From Kurthia sibirica (GTDB lineage: Bacteria > Bacillota > Bacilli > Bacillales_A > Planococcaceae): 64,000 bases of DNA. The stretch spans positions 163,595 through 227,594 of the forward strand of contig NZ_QFVR01000003.1 of NCBI RefSeq assembly GCF_003143975.1, in the 5' to 3' direction. This document shows positions 53,366 to 62,783 of the stretch, piece after piece (position 1 is the stretch's first letter; every line of letters begins with the position of its first letter). A model generated the notes under the pieces. It saw only the letters and a program-made list of their open reading frames with translations. It was not told where the DNA came from and searched no databases. The translations under genes and the position numbers were made by a program.

Positions 53366-54181
53366 TTATCTTTCTTCACCTGTGGCGATTGGGTAATGGG
53401 CAACCCACTCACTGTAACTACCTGTATACAATTGAATATGTTCATATCCTAACTCTGTCAATGCTGCAAATACTGGGGATGCTGATACGCCGCTGCCACA
53501 GTAGACAATAATTTTTTCTGCGGGATTTACTACTTTTTGGAGCGCATCATTCGCAAATAATCTACCCTCTTTTGCTAACTGTTCCCAGTCAAAATTACGT
53601 GCACCGGGTATATGCCCTGCTATCGGATCCATCGGTTCTACTAGCCCAATATAACGATTATGAGCACGTGCATCAAGTAGGACCTTGTCGTGTTGACCTT
53701 CGGTTACTTCCTTCACATAAGCTAGATTGACATAGAGGTCATCCTGCCAATTTAAGTTGAGTTTTGTTGGATGTTTTTCAACTTTTTTTGCATTAAATTC
53801 AAAACCTGCTGCTAGCAAACCATTCATACCATCTTCTACGACACGAACATTAGGAAATCCAGCATATGTCAATAAATAATAAGCGCGTGTTGCAAAAGGT
53901 GCACCACCTTGATCGTAAATGACGATAGCATCTTCTAGTTGCAAGCCTGAACGCTGAAAAAGAGCCTGTAATTGTTGTTTTTCTGGCATCGGATGTCGCC
54001 CACTTTGTTCCTTGTTCCTATCAGATAAGTCTTGCGTTAAATCCCAATGCAATGCTTCATCAATATGACCATTATTATACAGTTGACGACCTTCTTCTTG
54101 ATCCGCCAAATTATAGCGTGCATCAATTAATACAATATCCTCATTTACTAAATCCTGTGCTGCCACAAAAACCTTCGCCAT
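53366..54181 (-). CDS. Sulfurtransferase with two rhodanese domains
   Basis: A 271-residue tandem rhodanese. The N-terminal domain (about 1-125, LIDARYNLADQEEGRQLY, AIVIYDQGG) lacks the Cys; the C-terminal domain holds the active loop VYCGSGVSASP, CGSGVSA rather than the CRxGx[RT] of thiosulfate type, which is nearer to 3-mercaptopyruvate sulfurtransferases. AAAGGGGG precedes the ATG. Cytosolic. It follows the CAP gene by 21 bases and may be co-transcribed with it. Confidence 0.88.
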   Translation of the reverse strand: MAKVFVAAQDLVNEDIVLIDARYNLADQEEGRQLYNNGHIDEALHWDLTQDLSDRNKEQSGRHPMPEKQQLQALFQRSGLQLEDAIVIYDQGGAPFATRAYYLLTYAGFPNVRVVEDGMNGLLAAGFEFNAKKVEKHPTKLNLNWQDDLYVNLAYVKEVTEGQHDKVLLDARAHNRYIGLVEPMDPIAGHIPGARNFDWEQLAKEGRLFANDALQKVVNPAEKIIVYCGSGVSASPVFAALTELGYEHIQLYTGSYSEWVAHYPIATGEER

Positions 54182-54202
54182 CTACGATTCCCCCTTTAAA
54201 AT

Positions 54203-55186
54203 TTAAAATGGTGTGTAAAAATTAATTGTGAAATATGGTTTATTTTCGCGATCAAATGCGACACCAACACCAACATTTGTTAAATTCTTATTTAAGATAT
54301 TCTCTCGATGTCCTAAACTATTCATCAGACCTTCATGAGCAAATATAGCGCTATATTGACCGTATGCAAGGTTTTCAGCATAGTAATTCTCTTGAACATA
54401 TCCAGCTGCTTTCATACGACTTTCAGGTGTACTCCCATTCAATCCTTCATGAGCAAAATAGCGATGATCCACCATTTCTTGACTATGAGCCCTCGCTTGC
54501 GCAGTAAGACCTTTATCATATTTCAATGGTTTTAATTGATGTTCCACTCGAGCTTGGTTCATCAATTCTATCATTAATTGTTCAAAACCGCGACGTAAGT
54601 CATTTGACGAAACACCATAAAAACCTGGTTTTGATTGTTCGACATCCTTTTTTATATATTGAATAGCGCGTAGTTTATTGGCATTATGCACATCGACAAA
54701 AAATGTAACATAGTAGCCTTCTAATTCGTAGAGTAGCATTTCTTTTTTCTTGTCGTTATTCGTCAAGTATTTCGTATTTCCCTTTACGATGTCGACAATT
54801 GGCTCACCATGTATTTTTTTGATACCTTCATAGGTTGTTTTGCCAATAGTTGTTGCAAATAATTTGCGTCCCTCACCGGCTATATATCCCCCACTATTAT
54901 TGGGCATTTGTAGCGTGAATGCTTGGTACGCTGTATGAGTCATCGCCCAACTAGTAGCATATTCATTTTTAAAACGGGCAATCTGTTTAGTTGTTGTATC
55001 TTTTAGGACAATATTTTTGTCCTTCTGCTGTTCTTTTTTCTCGATGTTTTCTAATTTGTCATCAACATTTCTTTTCACCGTTTCAACTGTTTCTTTGACG
55101 ACGGGTTGAGATAGCGTATATCGAATAAATTGATAGCTACCTAAAATGATGACAAAAAAGAGAACCCAAGCAAATAATTTTTTCAT
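54203..55186 (-). CDS. CAP-domain protein with N-terminal membrane anchor (YlbC-like)
   Basis: 327 residues: an uncleaved signal-anchor (6-25), a coiled, charged linker (30-70: ETVKRNVDDKLENIEKKEQQKDK), a CAP-associated domain (about 75-190) and a C-terminal CAP/SCP domain (205-327) with MNQARVEHQLKPL, HSQEMVDHRYFAHEGLNG, ENLAYGQ and NSLGHRENILNKNLTNVGVGV, so the His/Glu set of bacterial YkwD-type CAP domains is complete. TGAGGTGAGAGG precedes the ATG. Function unknown; some relatives are wall- or spore-associated. Confidence 0.85.
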   Translation of the reverse strand: MKKLFAWVLFFVIILGSYQFIRYTLSQPVVKETVETVKRNVDDKLENIEKKEQQKDKNIVLKDTTTKQIARFKNEYATSWAMTHTAYQAFTLQMPNNSGGYIAGEGRKLFATTIGKTTYEGIKKIHGEPIVDIVKGNTKYLTNNDKKKEMLLYELEGYYVTFFVDVHNANKLRAIQYIKKDVEQSKPGFYGVSSNDLRRGFEQLMIELMNQARVEHQLKPLKYDKGLTAQARAHSQEMVDHRYFAHEGLNGSTPESRMKAAGYVQENYYAENLAYGQYSAIFAHEGLMNSLGHRENILNKNLTNVGVGVAFDRENKPYFTINFYTPF

Positions 55187-55266
55187 CCTCTCACCTCAAT
55201 CTTCTTACTTGAACGATTTTTACGACGTTTGGGATGCATTATTATACGAGTGTTCTCCACTATTTT

Positions 55267-58200
55267 TTAGGAAATATCTTTTACTAAGCTTTCAAAGATT
55301 GCTTTCCATTCTGGCAACTTACTATTTTCCTGCAATAAGCCTCTTTCTGTATCAAGTTGTTCAAGTGCTTGATTTTCAATATGGCGGCTTAATCTAGTCG
55401 TAATATCATCAATATTTTTCTCTGCCCACTCTGTCATTCGAGCTGATTGCTCATCCAAATACTGCTGTGCATCTGGTTTTGATAATTCTTCTAATGCATC
55501 TCTTAATACAAATCGCTCATTATTTTCAAAGAATGATTTTTGATTTTTATATAATTTATTTACTTCTTTATAATTCATTGGCTCTTTAAATGGACCACTA
55601 TAGTCTAAAATTGCCGGCTCTTCTAATTCGAAAGGTGTGAAACTAAAGCTCTCATTGACATCTTTCATTTTGCGTGCATCCGCTGTGTAGCGTTCAGCTG
55701 TTTTTTGCACGATGAATTTCGAAATACGGAAATTCGTCACGCGCATTTCTTGTTCAAAATCAAAGCTCAAACTTGCCATTAATTCCGTCAGTGCAAATTG
55801 GAGGGCATCCGCTGTTGATTTCGTATTAAAAACGGTCGGGTTATACGATTCTTTGAAAAAGTCTGTATAGCGGAAGTATACACGTTGTAGCACATAGTAA
55901 ATTAATTCTTTTTGCTCGTTGGCAATATCTTTTTTCATCACGGTAGCAGCCGTACTAGCAAATGTTACTTTTACAAAATCTTCAATTTGTTGTAATTCAG
56001 CTAAACGTTCTTCTTTACGTGATAAATTGTCCTCTGTTTGCTTAATAAGCAATGAAAGGCGTTCTGTAGTTTTCATTGTTTCTTCTTCTAATGCTTGTAC
56101 GGCAATCGCCATCAACTCATCCGATAAGAAGTGATGGAAACTTTCTTCAAATGGTTTTAAGCCTGAAGCCAACTCCGTATTCTCCACTTTTTCACGTAAT
56201 GCTAATAAGCTAGAAACACCGAAAAGACGTGGTTTACGAATACCAAAGCGTAATAACTCATTACGGACATAATCCTTCACATCTTCTGCTTCTTGAGCAT
56301 CTGTCGCTAAATCAATCGCGTTGACAACAAAGAACATTTTATCCAATTCGAAGGCATCTTTCACACGACCTAATTGAATTAAAAACTCACGATCGGCCTT
56401 AGCGAATGCATGGTTGTAGTATGTGATGAATAAAATAGCATCTGCGTTGCGAATATATTCGAATGCAACGCCTGTATGACGAGCATTTATAGAATCTGCT
56501 CCCGGTGTATCAACTAGTGTTACACCAAGGCGCGTTAGCTCGCAGTCATAGAAGAAATCGATTGAATCAACGAAACAACTACGATTTTCCTGTGCAACAA
56601 ATAGTTCGAAGTCGTCTTTTTCAGTACGAATCGTCGTTCCTAGTTGGTCTTTAAACTGCTCATAGCCCTGTGCAAATGCGCGTACGAATGATTTATGAAC
56701 ATGTAGTCGCTCATCTGTTAATTTCACATCAAGGGCTTCTTGTGCCTTATTAAAGGCATCATCTAAAGAAGTCACGCGGATACCAATCGCATTATAAGAT
56801 GCTTGGATATCTGCTGTCATCGCCTCCACAGTTTTCAACTTGACGTCCGCTGTTTCATGCGGATGATTTTCAGAAACTGGACGTATCTTATTGATGGCTG
56901 CTGTCGTAGGGTTTGGCGACACTGGTAATACACGCTGCCCCATTAAAGCATTCGAAAATGATGATTTACCGGCACTAAACGCACCAAATAATGCAATGGT
57001 GAAATCTTTTTCTTCCAAGCGTGCAACTTTATTTTTCAAATAGCTAGCTACTTCTTGGAAACCAGCAATTGGTTCAACTGCGTTTGCCGTTGCCAAAGCG
57101 TGCGAAATAGCTTTGTCTAGCTGCATATTATAAGCCTGTTGACTATCGTCTTCTCGTTCATCTGCCTCCACCTCTGCTTCTTTAAGCATGAACATTGAGG
57201 GGTCAAAGATACGCATATTTTCACGTGCACTTTGTTCTTCTGCTGCCCAACGTTTCATATGAGCATCTGCTTCTTTGTTGAGTGTACGCACATCAACTGA
57301 TTGTTGAATTTTAAAGTATTTTTGTTGTTCTTCAATTGCTTGTACTTCATGGATCACAGCAACTTTTTCTGTCATCGCTGCTTTTTTCTTTTTCAATGGT
57401 TCAATCTTCACTAAAGATAATTGTTTAATATAAGCTTTTTTCTCCAATTTCCAATCATCTGTCGCGCGTTTGAACCACATACGTGTCGCTTGTTGCACAC
57501 GATTAGCAAAGTTTAGTAATGCATCGCCTGCCAATGCATTTGAACGCATTTCATTTTCAATGACAGCAAATGGAATATCAAATTGGAAATCATCTATTTC
57601 TAATGATAGTTCATCTGTTAAAGCACCTACTTCTTGTAGAGATGTTTTCATCAATTTCAGCATATGTCCTGAAATTTGTGCACCCACAATTGATTGATAA
57701 CGGTCATATAAATCATCTTTTCGACGTTGACGTTCCGCCTCCGTTTTCTTCGCAGCAAATAATAAGCCTACCTTGAAATCTTTTTGCATACCTTCTACAA
57801 AAGTAGCAAGACGATCACGTAATTCGAAAGGCATTAACACAGCATTTTCAAGCAGTTCATCACGACGTTCATTGAAGGTTTGTTCCCATTTCTCAACGGA
57901 GTACAATTCCAACTGACGAACAACCGAACCATATTCATCTAAAATATCATCGCGACGCTGCCAATCATTTGCTGATAAAAGTTCTTCGTTGCCATCGATT
58001 AAATCTTGCTTGTTTTGTTCTAAAAATAAGCCATGTTCATCATGCATTTGTGCCAATGTATTTTCAGCATTGATGACAAGTTGTTCTTGCCATCCATCGA
58101 TACTGTTCATGACGATGGCTTGCACTTCTTCAAAATCATTGTAAGTTAGATTTTTTTCACGTAGTGATGTGAAAAAAATATTTTTTGGGAACACGCCCCA

Positions 58201-58881
58201 ATTACCAAAAGAATCGCTAACGGATTGCTTGAAATCAGTAAATGATAATTCTTCATCTTTATGTTTATCTACTTGGTTGACAATTAAATAGACATTTGGA
58301 TTGTATTTCATTAGTGTTTTAGTGAATTGGAAGTTTAACTCAGATTGTACATGGTTATAATCCATAACATAGAAAACAATATCTGCAAGATGCAACGCCG
58401 ATTCTGTTGACATTCTATGCGCATCATCCGTCGAATCAACTCCCGGTGTATCCATCACTGTAACGCCCATTGGTAGCACGGACTCACTATGTCCAATTTC
58501 AATTTGTGATACAAGCGCACCATTTTTGGATAATTCCTTTACTGTTTTAATATCATAATCGGCATTAAAACGGATGGGTTCTTCAGAAGTTAAGTAAGCG
58601 ATTGCATAGTTTTCCTGTGATTTATGGACTTTTACCACATTGGCACTCGTTGGGATTGGACTCGAAGGTAAAAGTTGTGAACCTGTCAAAGCATTAATCA
58701 TACTTGATTTACCTGCTGAAAAATGCCCTGCAAAACCGATAGTATATTCTTTTTTAATTAACTTATTTGCAAATAATACTGTTTTTTCTAAACGTTCTAG
58801 ATCCTCATTCTTTTTGTAAATCATATACTGTAATGCTGTTTTCTTTAGTAACAATTGAATTTTATCATCAAAATCTATCAT
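55267..58881 (-). CDS. dynA: Double dynamin-like GTPase DynA (YpbR-like)
   Basis: A 1204-residue fusion of two bacterial dynamin units. First G domain: P-loop GHFSAGKSS (52-60), T in PTSANVV, DTPGVDS, NQVDKHK; second G domain near 640: LFGAFSAGKSS, VDTPGADS, VNAIDLA. Long helical stalk regions follow each. In B. subtilis DynA tethers and fuses membranes and helps resist phage and pore formation. The frame is open to 58950; AAGGAG lies about 12 bases before ATG 58881, which is taken as the start. No membrane helix; peripheral. Confidence 0.93.
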   Translation of the reverse strand: MIDFDDKIQLLLKKTALQYMIYKKNEDLERLEKTVLFANKLIKKEYTIGFAGHFSAGKSSMINALTGSQLLPSSPIPTSANVVKVHKSQENYAIAYLTSEEPIRFNADYDIKTVKELSKNGALVSQIEIGHSESVLPMGVTVMDTPGVDSTDDAHRMSTESALHLADIVFYVMDYNHVQSELNFQFTKTLMKYNPNVYLIVNQVDKHKDEELSFTDFKQSVSDSFGNWGVFPKNIFFTSLREKNLTYNDFEEVQAIVMNSIDGWQEQLVINAENTLAQMHDEHGLFLEQNKQDLIDGNEELLSANDWQRRDDILDEYGSVVRQLELYSVEKWEQTFNERRDELLENAVLMPFELRDRLATFVEGMQKDFKVGLLFAAKKTEAERQRRKDDLYDRYQSIVGAQISGHMLKLMKTSLQEVGALTDELSLEIDDFQFDIPFAVIENEMRSNALAGDALLNFANRVQQATRMWFKRATDDWKLEKKAYIKQLSLVKIEPLKKKKAAMTEKVAVIHEVQAIEEQQKYFKIQQSVDVRTLNKEADAHMKRWAAEEQSARENMRIFDPSMFMLKEAEVEADEREDDSQQAYNMQLDKAISHALATANAVEPIAGFQEVASYLKNKVARLEEKDFTIALFGAFSAGKSSFSNALMGQRVLPVSPNPTTAAINKIRPVSENHPHETADVKLKTVEAMTADIQASYNAIGIRVTSLDDAFNKAQEALDVKLTDERLHVHKSFVRAFAQGYEQFKDQLGTTIRTEKDDFELFVAQENRSCFVDSIDFFYDCELTRLGVTLVDTPGADSINARHTGVAFEYIRNADAILFITYYNHAFAKADREFLIQLGRVKDAFELDKMFFVVNAIDLATDAQEAEDVKDYVRNELLRFGIRKPRLFGVSSLLALREKVENTELASGLKPFEESFHHFLSDELMAIAVQALEEETMKTTERLSLLIKQTEDNLSRKEERLAELQQIEDFVKVTFASTAATVMKKDIANEQKELIYYVLQRVYFRYTDFFKESYNPTVFNTKSTADALQFALTELMASLSFDFEQEMRVTNFRISKFIVQKTAERYTADARKMKDVNESFSFTPFELEEPAILDYSGPFKEPMNYKEVNKLYKNQKSFFENNERFVLRDALEELSKPDAQQYLDEQSARMTEWAEKNIDDITTRLSRHIENQALEQLDTERGLLQENSKLPEWKAIFESLVKDIS

Positions 58882-58951
58882 GAAAGGGCTTATCTCCTTC
58901 TTGTATGTAAGTACATCTATTCTATCACGAGCATGTAAAAGGAAAAACAAA

Positions 58952-58977
58952 AAAATCCTCCAATTCGGGAGGATTTT
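58952..58977 (-). terminator. Terminator of the 29-codon small gene
   Basis: AAAATCCTCC/GGAGGATTTT hairpin followed by TTTTTTTG on the minus strand. Confidence 0.8.
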
Positions 58978-58991
58978 AATATTTCATGCAA

Positions 58992-59081
58992 TTATTTTGA
59001 ATATACGGTCGTATTTGAAAGAACATATTTTGCGATTGCTCCATATACAACAACTGTTGCGCCGACGAATGCGAATACCAT
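58992..59081 (-). CDS. 29-residue small membrane protein under Fur-box control
   Basis: ATG 59081 to TAA 58992. The peptide is one hydrophobic helix, starting MVFAFVGATVVVYGAIAKY, with a short polar tail. It has a good ribosome site (GAAGGAG, 7 bases before ATG), a TATAAT-like -10 (59108-59103), tandem Fur boxes upstream and a terminator just downstream, so it is a complete transcription unit. No family is recognised. Small membrane proteins of this sort often bind a transporter or enzyme; that is inference. Confidence 0.7.
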   Translation of the reverse strand: MVFAFVGATVVVYGAIAKYVLSNTTVYSK

Positions 59082-59120
59082 TTGAACCGCTCCTTCATTA
59101 AAATTATATTTTTTCGTTCT

Positions 59121-59151
59121 TGATTATCATTCTCATTGATTATCATTATCA
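59121..59151. promoter_or_regulatory. Tandem Fur boxes
   Basis: TGATTATCATTCTCA (59121-59135) and TGATTATCATTATCA (59137-59151) match the 7-1-7 Fur consensus TGATAATNATTATCA with two and one mismatches. They lie 40-70 bases before the small gene and 115-150 before cheX, so they may also affect cheX. Confidence 0.8.
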
Positions 59152-59268
59152 TAATCAATAATTTGACCAAAGTCAAGTTAATTGAAAAACATTCTCATTA
59201 CAAAGTAGTGATTTTTTACTGAAGCCGTGCTATTATAGATTAAAAGTCTTACTTTAAAGGAGCACACT

Positions 59269-59721
59269 ATGAGTACTTCGATTCAATTTCAAACTTTATT
59301 AAACGGTACAATTAGTGCATTCAAAACTGTATTCTCAGATAAAGTGACTATACAATCTCCAACTATGTCCAATGATTCTCATGTAAGCTTAGAATTAGGT
59401 GTATTAATTAGCGTCATTGGTGATGTACGTGGGCGACTTATCATAGATGGTACACCAGCTACCTTTTCTAAAATTGGTGAGTCCATGTATGGTATGCAAC
59501 TAGAAGGAGAGATGCTCGAATCATTCGTAGGTGAGTTCGGCAATATTATCGGAGGAAAGATTTGTATTTTCAGCTCCGAAAAAAATATTGATTTAGATAT
59601 TACTCCCCCTACTGTGATGGTGGGTCATACACAACTATCTGGCTTTACTAAAACAATTCGAATGCCTATTTCTCTTTTAGATTTCGGTAATATTCACCTA
59701 TTGCTTGCCATAGACGAATAA
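59269..59721 (+). CDS. cheX: CheX-family chemotaxis/CheY phosphatase protein
   Basis: 150 residues of the CheC/CheX/FliY family. The catalytic E-x-x-x-N helix is seen as ESFVGEFGNIIGGKI, preceded by a VRGRLIIDGTPATF strand and followed by PPTVMVGH. CheX dephosphorylates CheY-P in organisms lacking CheZ. No other chemotaxis gene is in the window, so it may act on a remote CheY or another response regulator. TAAAGGAG precedes the ATG. Confidence 0.85.
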   Translation: MSTSIQFQTLLNGTISAFKTVFSDKVTIQSPTMSNDSHVSLELGVLISVIGDVRGRLIIDGTPATFSKIGESMYGMQLEGEMLESFVGEFGNIIGGKICIFSSEKNIDLDITPPTVMVGHTQLSGFTKTIRMPISLLDFGNIHLLLAIDE

Positions 59722-59743
59722 ATTTTCTCATGCCCATTCAATC

Positions 59744-59785
59744 AAAAAACCCTAATTACCCAATAATTGGTAATTAGGGTTTTTT
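59744..59785. terminator. Terminator of cheX
   Basis: AAAAAACCCTAATTACC/GGTAATTAGGGTTTTTT hairpin. Confidence 0.85.
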
Positions 59786-59863
59786 GATTACTTTTTACAC
59801 TTACAGGGAATATTTATTTCATTGAGATGTTTTCACACATTATTCACATATTTTTACATCAGT

Positions 59864-59906
59864 AGTGATAAAAGTCACATCATCTCCATGATCAATTCTT
59901 TAAAAT
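59864..59906 (+). promoter_or_regulatory. FNR-type site and promoter of the ba3 oxidase operon
   Basis: AGTGA-TAAAAG-TCACA (59864-59879) matches TGTGA-N6-TCACA with one mismatch. TAAAAT (59901-59906) is a good -10; the start inferred from it lies near 59913, so the site is centred at about -41.5, the position of activators of the FNR/CRP family. Confidence 0.6.
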
Positions 59907-59960
59907 GAATGAGAGAACAAACTGTTACATGAATTTACGCTATAGAGGAGGCATGAGAAC

Positions 59961-60083
59961 ATGACCAAAAAAGATGAGACGAATGAAAAATTGAAAGGCA
60001 CATTTTACCTATCTATGACACTTGGCGTATTTATCGTCATTGTCTGGGGGATTTGCTTTGGTATTTTTATGGGTCGTTTCTAA
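59961..60083 (+). CDS. Cytochrome c oxidase subunit IIa (ba3 type)
   Basis: A 40-residue one-helix protein (MTKKDETNEKLKGTFYLSMT, then GVFIVIVWGICFGIFMGRF). Position (directly before subunit II), length and helix with IVWGICFGIFM match the small subunit IIa of ba3 oxidases, which replaces the second helix of subunit II. AGAGGAGG precedes the ATG. Confidence 0.8.
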   Translation: MTKKDETNEKLKGTFYLSMTLGVFIVIVWGICFGIFMGRF

Positions 60084-60113
60084 CTAATTTTATGATGGAA
60101 GGAAGGGATAAGT

Positions 60114-60596
60114 ATGCATCTTCACAAGTATGAAAAATACTGGCTTACTTTTGGCGTAGGATCACTGATCGTATTCTTATTGATTACTGGTATTATGGCA
60201 TTCCACAACGGCAGTCATCCACCAAGCGCTAAAAAGACCATCAATTATGAAAAAGTTGATGAGCTAGCACCTTTCAATAACCCTGGTGTGCATAGAGTGT
60301 CCGGTAAAGATTGGGATTATGAAGTCGTTGTCATCGCTTCAGCATTCGCATATATAAAACCTGTTTTAGAAGTACCTGTTGGCGCAAAAGTAAAATTTAT
60401 CGCTACAACAAAAGATGTAGTTCATGGTTTTGAAATTGCAAAGACGAATATCAATATGATGTTAGAGCCTGGCTATGTTTCAGAATTTGTTACAACTGTA
60501 AATAAAAAAGGTGATTACTTAATCGTCTGTAATGAATATTGCGGCGTAGGTCATGCTCAAATGCATTCTATGCTTAAGGTGGTGGATAAAAAATGA
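60114..60596 (+). CDS. cbaB: Cytochrome c oxidase subunit II (ba3 type)
   Basis: 160 residues: one N-terminal helix (12-31) and an extracytoplasmic cupredoxin domain carrying the CuA centre. The ligands are in VVHGFEI (His) and CNEYCGVGHAQM (two Cys, His, Met). Only one helix, as in Thermus ba3 subunit II. GGAAGG precedes the ATG. It overlaps the subunit I start (ATGA, 60593-60596). Confidence 0.92.
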   Translation: MHLHKYEKYWLTFGVGSLIVFLLITGIMAFHNGSHPPSAKKTINYEKVDELAPFNNPGVHRVSGKDWDYEVVVIASAFAYIKPVLEVPVGAKVKFIATTKDVVHGFEIAKTNINMMLEPGYVSEFVTTVNKKGDYLIVCNEYCGVGHAQMHSMLKVVDKK

Positions 60597-62278
60597 CGGG
60601 AAAATCATTCGAATCAGCAAGTGCAAATAACGTACATCCAAAACAAGTGGATCCTCGAGATGCTCGACTGTCTATGGCCCATATCTACGTTGCTTTCATT
60701 GCGCTATTTATCGGTGGATTAGCTGGTTTACTACAAGTATTAGTACGTGCCGATACAATTAAATTGCCCGAACCAATTAATTATTATCAAGTTTTAACTG
60801 TCCATGGTGTTTTACTCGGATTAATTTTAACGATATTCTTTATTTTTGGATTCCAAACTGCCGCGATGAGTCGCGCTGTTGGGACATTAACTGATCAACA
60901 AAGATTATTAGGATGGATCGGTTTTTGGGTGATGACAGTAGGTACAGTAATGGCAGCAGTTATGGTGCTTTTAAATGAAGCAACTGTACTTTATACATTC
61001 TATGCACCATTACAAGCGCATTGGATTTTCTATGCTGGTCTTGCACTTGTTGTCATCGGGACATGGCTAGCTGCACTGTCAGAGTCTTTACGTTGGATAC
61101 AATGGCGGAAAGAAAATCCAAACCAAACATCACCCTTGATTGGTTTTATGATTATTTGTAATAATTTAATGTGGTTCGTGGCAACAATTGGTGTCGCAAC
61201 AGAAGTCTTATTCCAATTATTACCTTGGTCACTAGGTATCGTCGATCGTGTGGATGTATTATTATCACGTACATTATTTTGGTCATTTGGACATGCTCTT
61301 GTCTATTTTTGGTTACTACCAGCCTATATGGTGTGGTATGTTGTCGTGCCTAAAGTAATAGGTGGTAAAATTTTCTCTGATTCCCTCGCTCGCTTATCAT
61401 TTATCATGTTCGTGTTATTCTCTGTTCCTGTCGGTTTACATCATCAATTAACAGAACCTGGTGTAGATGCTTCATGGAAATTTTTCCAAGTTGTCTTGAC
61501 GATGATGGTTGTTATTCCATCGTTATTAACGGCATTCTCTTTATTTGCTACATTTGAATTACGCGGTCGAGAACTTGGTGCAAAAGGTGTATTTTCATGG
61601 CTTAAAAAATTACCTTGGGGAGATGTTCGTTTCTTCGCCCCATTCATCGGTATGCTCGTGTTCATCCCTGGAGGCGCAGGCGGTATTGTCAATGCTTCTA
61701 ATCAGATGAACCAACTCATTCATAATACAATTTGGGTGACAGGTCATTTCCATTTAACAGTGGCAACAGCCGTTGTACTAACATTCTTTGGTGCTACTTA
61801 TTGGTTGGTTCCCCATTTAACTGGTCGTCAACTTACGAAAGAAATGAATAAACTTGGTATAATTCAAACAATTCTGTGGGCTCTTGGTATGGGTATTATG
61901 TCTATTTCCATGCATGCAGCGGGTCTTTTAGGTGCACCACGTCGTTCTTCTTTCTCTGATTATGGCGGTGCAGATCTTGCTAAAACTTGGCTGAGCTATC
62001 AAGTTGGGCAAGCCGTTGGTGGCACACTTCTGTTTATTGCGATTCTACTATTTCTTTATATTTTCATCAAATTACGTTGGTCTAGTACCCATAAAGGTTT
62101 CGAAGAATTCCCAATCGGTACTGTCTCTGAACATGCTCAAAAAACACCACCGATTTTAGAAAACTTCAAACTATGGATTGTTATATTAGTAGCACTTGTA
62201 CTGATTGCTTATACCTATCCAATTTATGATATCATTTCAAATTCACCACTTGGTTCCAAAGGATACAAATTGTGGTAA
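60593..62278 (+). CDS. cbaA: Cytochrome c oxidase subunit I (ba3 type)
   Basis: 561 residues, about 13 helices. Haem and CuB ligands: VHGVLLG (low-spin His), FGHALVYFWLLPAYM (CuB His cross-linked to Tyr), LHHQLTEPG (CuB His pair) and GHFHLTVATAVVLTFFGATYW (haem a3 and b His). It is the B-family type with no C-terminal subunit III. The three-gene operon reduces oxygen with high affinity and pumps protons at low efficiency; the FNR-type promoter suggests use at low oxygen. Followed by a hairpin at 62287-62316. Confidence 0.95.
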   Translation: MTGKSFESASANNVHPKQVDPRDARLSMAHIYVAFIALFIGGLAGLLQVLVRADTIKLPEPINYYQVLTVHGVLLGLILTIFFIFGFQTAAMSRAVGTLTDQQRLLGWIGFWVMTVGTVMAAVMVLLNEATVLYTFYAPLQAHWIFYAGLALVVIGTWLAALSESLRWIQWRKENPNQTSPLIGFMIICNNLMWFVATIGVATEVLFQLLPWSLGIVDRVDVLLSRTLFWSFGHALVYFWLLPAYMVWYVVVPKVIGGKIFSDSLARLSFIMFVLFSVPVGLHHQLTEPGVDASWKFFQVVLTMMVVIPSLLTAFSLFATFELRGRELGAKGVFSWLKKLPWGDVRFFAPFIGMLVFIPGGAGGIVNASNQMNQLIHNTIWVTGHFHLTVATAVVLTFFGATYWLVPHLTGRQLTKEMNKLGIIQTILWALGMGIMSISMHAAGLLGAPRRSSFSDYGGADLAKTWLSYQVGQAVGGTLLFIAILLFLYIFIKLRWSSTHKGFEEFPIGTVSEHAQKTPPILENFKLWIVILVALVLIAYTYPIYDIISNSPLGSKGYKLW

Positions 62279-62286
62279 AACGATCT

Positions 62287-62320
62287 TACCTTCTTTGCTA
62301 AGTTGCAAAGAAGGTATTTT
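62287..62320 (+). terminator. Terminator of the ba3 oxidase operon
   Basis: ACCTTCTTTGC/GCAAAGAAGGT hairpin followed by ATTTTAAT. The rest to 62783 (about 460 bases) shows no gene. Confidence 0.7.
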
Positions 62321-62783
62321 AATATAAGTTTGATTTTTTTGATTATTAAATATAGACTAGTGTTAACTTAAATTTTGGAGGTTGAAAGCGCACACAAAAT
62401 AAGGTAAAAATGTCCAATTATTGTGTTTCAAGTATGTTTTTTGTTTATTGGCACGCAAAAGTCATTAGCTAAAGTACTTTGTACAATCCATGCAAAATGA
62501 AACTGCTTGCTTTTGGACCCATCTAGTTACTTGCAAAACGATAATAATCGACTCATGATCATCCTGTTTTTACATGATGCAACTAAATTTCTTTTTATCA
62601 CTACATAGTAATTTACTTCTTTTGAGATAAAAAATTATTTATTGTTAGTGCAGATAGTCATATTTTACAGTTCATTGAATGACTATGAAAGTAGATTAAT
62701 TAAATCAAGCTGGTGTCTTTGACCTAGTATTTTGGCCATTACCAACCTAAACATTATATTTACTTACAAAGGGAGAGATTACG

